From assembly GCA_025359105.1 (NCBI GenBank), contig JANYHK010000053.1, positions 1 through 58,148 on the forward strand: DNA of 58,148 nucleotides, given 5' to 3'. Position 1 is the stretch's first letter, and every line of letters starts with the position of its first letter. Shown here in pieces: positions 28,919-36,421 of this stretch. The notes under the pieces were generated by a model. It saw only the letters and a list, made by a program, of their open reading frames with translations. It made no database searches and was not told the DNA's origin. The translations under genes and the position numbers were made by a program. Origin of the DNA: Myxococcales bacterium (GTDB lineage: Bacteria; Myxococcota_A; Polyangia; Polyangiales; Polyangiaceae).

Positions 28919-30724
28919 ATGCACTCGCTCGCGCAGCCGGCACGGGTCCTCCTCTCCGCGTGGCTCCTCATCGTGGGGCTCGTCCTGGGCGGGTGCGACC
29001 GTGCGGCGCCGCCGGCGCTCATCACGGCCACCGAGCTGGGGCCGGCCGAGGCCGAGCTGGGCGATCGCCTGGAGGTTACCGGCGTGGGGTTCCCGAAGGG
29101 GAAGACCGCCCACCTCACGTTCCGCGGGACGCTGCACCGCCCGGGGGAGGCCGAAGTACCGGCCGAGATCGAGGTCGCCGCGCCGGCGGTGAGCGCGCAG
29201 CGCGTCGAGCTCGTCCTGAGCGAGGCGCTGCAGGTCATGTTCTGCGGGCGCACGGACCGTGCACAGCACACGACGTTCCGCGGCGAGGTCGAGGTGGCGT
29301 TCCCCGCAGTCACCGCCGGCGCCCCGCCGGTCGCCGCGATCGTGCCGACCGTCACGCTCGACGTGCGACCGGCGTCGCCGCCGCGCGCGACGGTCGAGGC
29401 GCGTCGCGCCGAGGCGGAGCACGCGACGTCCTACATGGGGCTCGCGTTCGACGAAGGGCCCGCCGCCGCGGGTGGCATCGCGGTGCGCGCCGTCGCGCCG
29501 GGATCGCGCGCAGATGCCGCCGGGGTCATGGTCGGCGACGTCGTCACGAGCTTCGACGGCGTGCGCGTGCTGTCGCGGGAGGACATGATCCCGGCCGGGG
29601 CGCGCGCGCGCGTCGCGCTCGGGCTACGTCGCGAAGGCGCGCCTGCCACCATGGTCGATGTCGCGATCGACGGCTACCGCCTCGCCGCGCCGCGCGATCT
29701 GGTGCTGGGTGGTCTGCTCCTTCTCGTTGCCACCGGCGTCGTGGTCTTCTTCTTCGCGCCGGGGGCCGGGATCCTGCCGTGGGTGGAGCGGCGCCTCGCG
29801 ATGCGCCTCGTTCCCCGGTCCGCGTTGCGGGAGGTCGCTGGACGCGCCTCGTCGTCGCGCGCGCCGCTCGTGCTGGCTGCCGCCGCATCGCTGCTCTTTG
29901 CGGTGATGCCGTTCGGCCGCTACGTCGTCCTGGCGGACGTCGACATCGGGCTGCTCTTCCTCGTGTCGTTCACGTCGCTCGCCACGATCGGGTGGCTCAC
30001 CGGCGGCCTGCGCGGCGCCGCGCAGAGCGTGAGCTTCGAGGTCCCCGCGGCGCTCGCGATCGCGTGCGTCGTGTTGATGACCGGCTCGACCCGCCTCCAC
30101 GAGATCGTCCGCGCACAAGGCGGTGCGCCGTGGAGCTGGTACGCGTTCCGCAGCCCCGTCGCGTTCGTGCTCTTCGCCCTCCACATGACGAGCGCGCTCG
30201 GGCAGAGCCGCCTGGTCCCCGGAAGCCTGCCGGAGGCCGAGAGCGATCCCAGGCCGAGCCCCAGGAGCGCGCTCGCCTTGCGCGCGTCCACCATCGCCGA
30301 GTGGGCCAACGTCATCGTGACGTCGGGCACGAGCGCCGCGCTGTTCCTCGGGGGCTGGCGCCTCCCCGGCACGACGCTGGGCCACGAGAGCGGGCACCTC
30401 GGCCTGGAGCTCCTCGGCAGCGCGCTCTTCCTCGTGAAGGCCGGCGTCCTCGTCGCGCTGGTGGCGTTCGTCCGCCGCGCGCTACCGGTGGTGCGGGTGG
30501 GGCAGACGATGCGCGTATGCTGGCGCTGGCTCGTCCCTCTGGCCACCGTCGGCCTCGCTGCCACGCTGGGGTGGCTCGCGTGGAGCCCCAGCGCCACCGT
30601 CGAGCGGATCCTCGCGATGGGCACCTGCGCGCTCGTGGCCCTCGCCGTCGCCCGCCTCGTCCACCGCGTGCACTTCGCCGCCCGCCTCGGCCCCGACGAC
30701 AACCCGACGAGCGCCTTCCTCTGA
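28919..30724 (+). CDS. Divergent NuoH-like membrane protein with N-terminal lipobox, IPT/TIG-like and PDZ domains
   Basis: 601 residues. Residues 1-26 form a signal with a lipobox (LVLGGC). About 33-150 is beta-rich and IPT/TIG-like (TGVGFPKG). About 172-252 is a PDZ domain (YMGLAFDEG, VAPGSRADAAGVMVGDVVTSFDG). From about 260 it aligns with complex I subunit H: WVERRLAMRL (for LLERK), MPFGRYVVLADVDIGLL, RGAAQSVSFEV with the conserved Glu, LPEAES, AEWANV, LFLGGW and LFLVKAGVL. The cytosolic loop that normally holds RVGPNR and the quinone-chamber residues is deleted between MRLVP and REVAGR, and the ETNRAPFD segment is replaced. So the family origin is clear, but quinone chemistry is unlikely. 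It heads a probable operon with L-like and M-like genes. Confidence 0.82.
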   Translation: MHSLAQPARVLLSAWLLIVGLVLGGCDRAAPPALITATELGPAEAELGDRLEVTGVGFPKGKTAHLTFRGTLHRPGEAEVPAEIEVAAPAVSAQRVELVLSEALQVMFCGRTDRAQHTTFRGEVEVAFPAVTAGAPPVAAIVPTVTLDVRPASPPRATVEARRAEAEHATSYMGLAFDEGPAAAGGIAVRAVAPGSRADAAGVMVGDVVTSFDGVRVLSREDMIPAGARARVALGLRREGAPATMVDVAIDGYRLAAPRDLVLGGLLLLVATGVVVFFFAPGAGILPWVERRLAMRLVPRSALREVAGRASSSRAPLVLAAAASLLFAVMPFGRYVVLADVDIGLLFLVSFTSLATIGWLTGGLRGAAQSVSFEVPAALAIACVVLMTGSTRLHEIVRAQGGAPWSWYAFRSPVAFVLFALHMTSALGQSRLVPGSLPEAESDPRPSPRSALALRASTIAEWANVIVTSGTSAALFLGGWRLPGTTLGHESGHLGLELLGSALFLVKAGVLVALVAFVRRALPVVRVGQTMRVCWRWLVPLATVGLAATLGWLAWSPSATVERILAMGTCALVALAVARLVHRVHFAARLGPDDNPTSAFL

Positions 30725-30742
30725 GCCTCGTGCGCCCCACGC

Positions 30743-30771
30743 TTGCGCAAAATCGCCGAAAAAACTAGCGT
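30743..30771 (+). promoter_or_regulatory. Possible sigma70-type promoter before the NuoL-like gene
   Basis: TTGCGC and TAGCGT are separated by 17 bases in a locally A-rich spacer, 12 bp before the NuoL-like start. The match to consensus is partial and the A-rich tract is unusual for this GC-rich region. It could give an internal promoter in the H-L-M operon. Confidence 0.25.
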
Positions 30772-30783
30772 GCCCTAGCCCCG

Positions 30784-33231
30784 ATGCCCGACCTCTTCGG
30801 ACCCGTCACGCGCGCCACGCTGGCGTTCGGGCTTTGGGTCGTGCCCCTCGCGCCGCTGCTCGCGGCGGCGTACGTCGCCATCGTGCCGCTCGTGCGTGCC
30901 GTGCTGAAGACGCCGCGCGCCAAGCGCGGGACGAGCGACGCGGCGGCAGCGGGCAACGCGGCGCTGCTCGCGGTGACCCTTTCGTTCGGCTGGGCGTCGT
31001 GGTCGACGCTGCGGCTCTCGCAGCTCGAGGACGGGCAGCGCTTCCTCCTCGAGCACGTGGTGCGGATGGCCCGCGTCGGGCAGCTCGACATCGCGCTGGA
31101 CCTCGCGCTCGACGGCATGTCGTCGGTGATCCTCCTGGCGGTCTCCGCCGTCGCGCTCGCCCTCTTCGCCGCGATGCGCGCTCGGGCGACGCCGCCCGTG
31201 ACGCTGGCGTGGGCGAGCCTGCTCCTCGCGTCGACCCATCTGTCGATCCTCGGCGACAACCTGGGTGTCGTGATGGTGGGCTGGGGCGTCGCCGCATGCG
31301 CGGTCTACGGCCTCACGCGCGACGTGCGCGGCTTCGTGGCGGCTCGGGCGACGGACGCGGTGCTGGCGTTCGGCACGATCGCGCTCTTCTGGGGCCTGGG
31401 CGGCGGATGGTCCGAGAGCGACTACCTCCCCGATCTCAGCCCGCGCTTCGCTGCCGTACGCGTGTCCGCCGCCCCCGACGCCGACGACGCGAAGGACGGC
31501 AAAGAAGGCAAAGACGGGCCCGGCGCCCGCGACGAAGACGCCGAGGAGCGCCGCCGCGAGGCCGTCGGGCGCGCCCAGGCGCAGGCCGGCGGCAAGGGCC
31601 TGCTCACGATGACCGCCTACCCCGGAGCGCTCGTCTTCATGGACGACGCGCGCGTCCCGCTCATGAACGGCGAGGCGCCGCTCCGCGCGCCGTTCTCGCG
31701 GTTTCCGGTCGCGGCGGGTCTCCACTCGTTCCGGATCCACCCGGGCAGCGGCCTCGACGACTACCTCGTCTCCCACGTTTCGCTAGGAAAAGACCGGGAG
31801 ACCGCCCTCGCCGTCTTCGGCGCCACGGTCACCTTCACGCAGATCCGCGACCAGCTCCTCGTGAAGGACAGGCACGGCGAGGCCTCTGCGCGCGCGATGC
31901 TCCTGTCGCGGAAGCTCGGCGGAGGCCTGTCGCTCGTGACCGCCGCGTGCCTCCTCTTGTTCGTCGGCGCCGCCGGGCGTAGCGCCCAGGCGCCGCTGCA
32001 CGGTGCCCTCGTGCGCGCCAGCACCGCGCCCCCTCTCGCCGTGGCGCTCGTCGCGAGCACGGCCACGGTGCTCGGCGCGCACCTGGTCCTGCGTCTCCAG
32101 AGCCTCACCCAGCTGAGCGGCGTCGCGTCGGCGGTCATCGCGCTCACGGGCGGCGCCAGCGCGGTCCTCTGCGCCTGGCAAGCGACGCGGGCGGTCGATC
32201 TGCGCCGCGTCGTCGCGTACCTCGCCGCGGCCGACCTCGGCTTCGCGATGCTCGGCGCCGGCACCGGCGCGCACGCCGCCGCGACGCTCGCGTTGGCCGC
32301 CTCCGTGCTCTCGGGCGGCGCCGCGTGGACGTGCGTCGTCGCCCTCGACGGCAGCGGCGGCACCGACATCCGGCGCATGGGCGGCCTCGCCAAGACCGCT
32401 CCGATTGTCGCGCGCATCTGGTTCGTTACCGCGGTGGCGTCGTGGATCGCGAGTGTGCCGAAGCTCGGCCTCCTCGTCCTCGCGTTCGGGACGCTCGCGA
32501 CGGCGAGGGTGCCGGGGTGGCTTCCGTTCGTCCTCGGCGTCGCCGCGATGGGCCTCGGCGCGCACGCCACACATCGCGTCTACCTCGTCGTCTTCGAGGG
32601 AAAGGCGGGCGCCGCGTCGGTCAAGGATCCCGACGGCGCGGCGACGGGCGGCGCGTGGGCCCTCGCCGGGGTCTCTGCCCTCCTCGGCACCGTCCTCGGT
32701 TTTGGTGGGCGTCTCATCGGCAAGAGTGGCCCGTCCTTCTTCGACGAGTGGCTGGAGGACGTCGTCGCCCCCGCGCAGGTGCCCTTCGCGCCGACGAGCG
32801 CCGGCGTCACCTGGGGGCTGTTGCTCGTCGCGATCGGCGCCGCGGCGTTCGGTTGGGCCGCCGCCCGGAGCCGCTACGGCGAAGGGCGGCCTCGCGCTAA
32901 GGATCTGGAAATTCCGCCTCCCGAGGCGGAACCCACGCTCCCCGAGGCGGCCCGCGTCGCCGCCACGCACACGCCGGCGATGGCCGCGGTCGCCGTCGGC
33001 GTCGAGCGCTGGATCCTCGACGGTGCGCACGCGGCCGTCGGCGCCGCCTCCCGCGCCGCCGCGCTCCTCGTCGCCACCGCCGACGACAAGCTCCTCGGCG
33101 CTCCCATCGACGCGCTCGCCCAGCGCTCCCTTCGCCTCGAACCGCGCGCTCGTGCCACGGTCGCCGCGGCGTTCGTGCTCGTCGCGGCGCTCGCCCTGTA
33201 TCTCGCGCTCTCGCTCGGGAAGGCTCCATGA
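30784..33231 (+). CDS. Divergent NuoL-like membrane protein with PEGA-like insertion
   Basis: 815 residues, multi-spanning. Alignment to NuoL is anchored by LALDGMSSVILL, LGDNLGVVMVGWG (for the usual DNLLLLFVGWE), FVGAAGRSAQAPLH (for GAMGKSAQFPLH), DLRRVVAYL (for DIKKVLAYS) and DIRRMGGLAKTAP. A charged Lys/Asp/Glu/Arg stretch (about 232-265) and a PEGA-like beta domain (about 272-362; AYPGALVFMDD, AGLHSFRIHPG) sit in a loop between helices. Nearly all ionisable channel residues of NuoL are replaced: Glu144 by Gly168, Lys229 by Arg399, and the MTHAFFK His and Lys by Ser and Gly. It is unlikely to pump protons. The stop overlaps the M-like start as ATGA. Confidence 0.82.
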   Translation: MPDLFGPVTRATLAFGLWVVPLAPLLAAAYVAIVPLVRAVLKTPRAKRGTSDAAAAGNAALLAVTLSFGWASWSTLRLSQLEDGQRFLLEHVVRMARVGQLDIALDLALDGMSSVILLAVSAVALALFAAMRARATPPVTLAWASLLLASTHLSILGDNLGVVMVGWGVAACAVYGLTRDVRGFVAARATDAVLAFGTIALFWGLGGGWSESDYLPDLSPRFAAVRVSAAPDADDAKDGKEGKDGPGARDEDAEERRREAVGRAQAQAGGKGLLTMTAYPGALVFMDDARVPLMNGEAPLRAPFSRFPVAAGLHSFRIHPGSGLDDYLVSHVSLGKDRETALAVFGATVTFTQIRDQLLVKDRHGEASARAMLLSRKLGGGLSLVTAACLLLFVGAAGRSAQAPLHGALVRASTAPPLAVALVASTATVLGAHLVLRLQSLTQLSGVASAVIALTGGASAVLCAWQATRAVDLRRVVAYLAAADLGFAMLGAGTGAHAAATLALAASVLSGGAAWTCVVALDGSGGTDIRRMGGLAKTAPIVARIWFVTAVASWIASVPKLGLLVLAFGTLATARVPGWLPFVLGVAAMGLGAHATHRVYLVVFEGKAGAASVKDPDGAATGGAWALAGVSALLGTVLGFGGRLIGKSGPSFFDEWLEDVVAPAQVPFAPTSAGVTWGLLLVAIGAAAFGWAAARSRYGEGRPRAKDLEIPPPEAEPTLPEAARVAATHTPAMAAVAVGVERWILDGAHAAVGAASRAAALLVATADDKLLGAPIDALAQRSLRLEPRARATVAAAFVLVAALALYLALSLGKAP

Positions 33232-35354
33232 CCCACGCCCGTCTCTCCGCTCGCCTTCCCGTCGTCGTCGTCGTCGCCGTCGCGCTCGTCGCGCTTGCGA
33301 CCGCGCTGTGGCTGCTGCCGCTGCGTGTCGCCGACGCCCAGGGGCACGCGACGAAGCCCGCGACGCCGCGGGGTGTGATCTCGCTCAGCGTCCCTGGGTA
33401 CGCCGCCGGCCCCGTCCAGCTCAGCCCGCGCGACGGCGGCTGGCTCGGCGAGTTCGTCGTGCACAACACCGGAGACGGCCCGCTCGCCATCTCGCGCATC
33501 GCCCTCCGCGGCGACGAGGACGACGTCCGCGCGCCCGCGAAGATGGCGGTGCGCTTCGCCGACGGGGGCGGCACCGCGATCACGGTCCCTCCGGGCGGTA
33601 CGCGGAAGGTCCTCGTCACCTGGACGCCCGATCGCGAGGCCCGCGTGCACCAGGCCTTCGCCCACGTCGTCGTCACGTCGACCGATGAATCGGCCGGCGA
33701 GGTCGCGATGGGCGTGCACGGGCAGCTCCCGCGCGGCGTGTCCTTCGTCACCGACCACGTGCTCTCGTGGCTCGTCTTCCTCCCGCTCCTCGCCGCCGCG
33801 CTCGCCGTCGCCATGCAGCTCGCCGGTCACACCGACGACGCGCTCCTCCGCAAGGTCGCCATCGGCGTCACCGCCGCGCAGTGCGTCCTCGCCGCGTGGG
33901 CCTGCGACGCGTTCGACGGCGACATGACGCGGATCGACGGCAACGACGGCTACCAGCTCATCGAGCGCGTCGTGTGGATCCGCTCGATCGGCGTCGAGTA
34001 CTTCGTCGGCGTCGACGGGGTGAGCATGCCCATGATCCTGCTCACGTCGGTGCTCGGCCTCGTCGGCACGCTGGCGGCGACGGGAATCCAGGAGCGGGTC
34101 AAGGGGTTCTATGCGTTCTACATGGTCCTCCTCACGGGGATCATGGGGGTGTTCGTCTCGCTCGATCTCGTCCTCTTCTTCGTGTTCTGGCAGGTCGTCC
34201 TCGTGCCGCTCTACTTCCTCGTCGGCGTCTGGGGCGCCGAGCTCCGCGAGCAGGCCGCGGCGAAGGCGTTCGTCTTCACGCTGGTCGGCAGCGGCCTCAT
34301 GCTCCTCGCCATCCTGGCCTTGTACGCGAACGCCGACCGCACGTTCCTCGTCGATGGCACGACGGTCACCCACACCTTCGCCATCCCCGAGCTGATGCGG
34401 GTCGCGTTCCACGCCAAGCAACTCACGCTGCTGGGCATGCCGCTCGTGAAGGTCGCGTGGGTGTGCCTCTTCCTGTCGTTCGCGGTGGTCTTGCCCATGT
34501 TCCCGCTCCACCGCTGGCTGCCCGATGCGCTCGTCACGTCGCCGACGCCGCTCGCGCTCGTGCTCGTCGGGCTCGTCATGAAGCTCGGCGCGTACGGGAT
34601 CGTGCGCGTGTGCTTCGGCGTGCTGCCGGAGGCGAGCCGCTGGGCGGCCGGCACGGTGATCGCGCTGGGCGTCGTCAACGTCGTCTACGGCGCCTTGTGT
34701 GCGATGGCGCAGACCGACCTGAAGCGCATGTACGCGTACGCCGCCATGAGCCACATGGGCTTCTGCCTCATCGGCCTGGGCTCGCTCACGCCGCAAGGGA
34801 TCGCGGCGTGCATCATCCAGATGACGACCTCGGGCATCCTCGGCGCGATGATGATCCTGCTCCTCGGCGCGCTCCACGAGCGCGTCAAAACGGGCGAGGT
34901 CGCGAAGCTGGGGGGCCTCGGTAAGGAGGTGCCGGCGTTCGCGGCGCTCTTCGGTTTCTCGCTCTTCGCGTCGCTCGGCCTCCCCGGCCTCGCGGGCTTC
35001 TGGGGCGAGCTGCTCGCCCTGTTCGGCGCGTTCCCGCTGCACCGCGTGCTGACCCTCGTGGCGGCGCTGGGGGCGGCCATCACGGCGGCGTACCACCTCT
35101 CGACCTTGCACAAGGTGGTGCTCGGGCAGCTCGACCCTGGCACCCGCAAGGGGCCGGCGTTGGCCCCGTTTGCCGGCAAAATCCCCGAAATTACGCCGCG
35201 CGAGCTCGCCATGATCGCACCGCTGGCCGTGGTCGCGGTCGTCCTCGGCGTGTGGCCGGTTCCCCTCTTGTCGCTCATCGCCGGTGGTGTGCGCGACCTG
35301 ACCGCCCTCGTGAACCCGCCCGGGCCCGACCAGATCGCGCAGCTCTTTCCCTAG
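33228..35354 (+). CDS. NuoM-like membrane protein with Ig-like N-terminal domain and lost proton-path residues
   Basis: 708 residues; canonical NuoM is about 500. A first membrane anchor (about 10-32) leads to an Ig-like or DUF1573/ASH-like exported domain (about 48-168; FVVHNTGDGPLAISRI, VPPGGTRKVLVTW), then a well-conserved NuoM core. Matching pieces are YFVGVDGVSMPMILL, PLYFLVGVWG, PLHRWLPDA, QTDLKRMYAYAAMSHMGF and SLGLPGLAGFWGE. Compared with E. coli NuoM, Glu144 is Gln322 (codon 34191-34193), Lys234 is Val421 (34488-34490) and the QMIAH His is Ser535. Lys265 and Glu407 are kept as Lys452 and Glu594. It is coupled by ATGA to the L-like gene, and a response-regulator gene follows 42 bp later. 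Confidence 0.88.
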   Translation: MTHARLSARLPVVVVVAVALVALATALWLLPLRVADAQGHATKPATPRGVISLSVPGYAAGPVQLSPRDGGWLGEFVVHNTGDGPLAISRIALRGDEDDVRAPAKMAVRFADGGGTAITVPPGGTRKVLVTWTPDREARVHQAFAHVVVTSTDESAGEVAMGVHGQLPRGVSFVTDHVLSWLVFLPLLAAALAVAMQLAGHTDDALLRKVAIGVTAAQCVLAAWACDAFDGDMTRIDGNDGYQLIERVVWIRSIGVEYFVGVDGVSMPMILLTSVLGLVGTLAATGIQERVKGFYAFYMVLLTGIMGVFVSLDLVLFFVFWQVVLVPLYFLVGVWGAELREQAAAKAFVFTLVGSGLMLLAILALYANADRTFLVDGTTVTHTFAIPELMRVAFHAKQLTLLGMPLVKVAWVCLFLSFAVVLPMFPLHRWLPDALVTSPTPLALVLVGLVMKLGAYGIVRVCFGVLPEASRWAAGTVIALGVVNVVYGALCAMAQTDLKRMYAYAAMSHMGFCLIGLGSLTPQGIAACIIQMTTSGILGAMMILLLGALHERVKTGEVAKLGGLGKEVPAFAALFGFSLFASLGLPGLAGFWGELLALFGAFPLHRVLTLVAALGAAITAAYHLSTLHKVVLGQLDPGTRKGPALAPFAGKIPEITPRELAMIAPLAVVAVVLGVWPVPLLSLIAGGVRDLTALVNPPGPDQIAQLFP

Positions 35355-35396
35355 CCTCCCTAAAGCCCCACCGGTTTGCGACCGTTCTCGGGGATC

Positions 35397-36416
35397 ATGC
35401 AAAGCGCTCAGGGGCCCTTCTCCGTCGGCGGCCGCATCAAGCACGTCGTGGTCCTCGACGACGACGACACCGTGCTCCGCGCCGCCGATCGACTGCTCTC
35501 GGGCGCCGGGTACAAGGTCACCGCGACAGCCGATCCGAAGCGGGCGATGGAGGTCGTCGTGTGCGAGGGGGCCGACGCCATCGTCAGCGATCTCCACATG
35601 CCGCAGATGGGCGGGCACCTCGTCCTCGCGATGCTCGCGCACTCCGCGCCCCGCGCGGCGCGCGTGCTCATGACGAGCGAGACGGATTTTTCGCGAATCG
35701 CCAACATGATGGTCCCGTACTCGGTCCACGCCTTCGTGACCAAGAAGGACAGCGCGCAGAAGCTCCTGCCGACGCTGGCGGAGCTCCTCGCCGGGCGCCC
35801 CGAGGAGAACGAGCTGGCCATCAGCGACGAGACGCGCAGCCTCGCCCGCAGCATCGTCCGCGTCCTGGCGATGCGCAACTACGAGAGCGAGGCGCATTGC
35901 ATGCGCGTCGCCGCGTGGTCGCGCCGGCTCGCCTCGCAGCTCGGGTTCTCGGCGTCGCACATCCTCGACGTCGAGCTGGGTGCGCTGTTGCACGACGTCG
36001 GACAGATCGGCGTGCGCGACGCAGTGCTCCTCAAGCCGAGCGAGCTCACCCACGAGGAGTGGTCGGATCTGCGCAAGCACCCCGATCTCGGCGTCTCGCT
36101 TCTGCGCGACGTGCCCGCGCTCCACCGGGCGATGCCGATCGTGCAGTGCCACCACGAGCGCCGGGACGGCAAGGGCTACCCTCGCGGCCTCGCGGGCAAT
36201 GCGATTCCCGTCGAGGCCCGCATCTTCCAGATCGTGGACGCCTACGACTCGCTGTGCAGCGAGCGCCCCTACCGCGCCGCGAAGAGCGACGCCGACGCGC
36301 GCGCCGTCATCGCCGCTTCGGTCGGACCGCAGTTCGATCCCGAGGTGCACTCCGCGTTCGAGGCCATCGAACCCGACGCGTGGGCCGCCGTGACGCACGA
36401 CATCGCGAAGGAGTGA
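35397..36416 (+). CDS. Response regulator with HD-GYP c-di-GMP phosphodiesterase domain
   Basis: 339 residues from the ATG at 35397; an upstream in-frame TTG is less likely. The receiver (about 14-130) has acidic cluster DDDD, phospho-acceptor Asp65 (VSDLHMP) and the Lys in VTKKD. The HD-GYP domain (about 155-335) has the HD pair in LLHDVGQIG, HHERRDGKGYP, and the conserved IVDAYDSL segment. It should hydrolyse c-di-GMP under control of phosphorylation. It lies between the NuoM-like gene (42 bp) and a histidine kinase gene (5 bp), all on one strand. Confidence 0.92.
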   Translation: MQSAQGPFSVGGRIKHVVVLDDDDTVLRAADRLLSGAGYKVTATADPKRAMEVVVCEGADAIVSDLHMPQMGGHLVLAMLAHSAPRAARVLMTSETDFSRIANMMVPYSVHAFVTKKDSAQKLLPTLAELLAGRPEENELAISDETRSLARSIVRVLAMRNYESEAHCMRVAAWSRRLASQLGFSASHILDVELGALLHDVGQIGVRDAVLLKPSELTHEEWSDLRKHPDLGVSLLRDVPALHRAMPIVQCHHERRDGKGYPRGLAGNAIPVEARIFQIVDAYDSLCSERPYRAAKSDADARAVIAASVGPQFDPEVHSAFEAIEPDAWAAVTHDIAKE

Positions 36417-36421
36417 TCCGC

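Noticed and set aside
28919-35354. The H-L-M trio as part of a normal complex I, Mrp antiporter or hydrogenase operon
   Set aside because: No other Nuo, Mrp or hydrogenase subunit is adjacent, and the key proton-path and quinone-loop residues are missing.
32874-36398. Very long minus-strand open frame (1174 codons) across the NuoM-like gene
   Set aside because: It is rich in Arg, Glu, Asp, His and Gly without hydrophobic cores, the usual antisense product of GC-rich plus-strand genes with clear homology.
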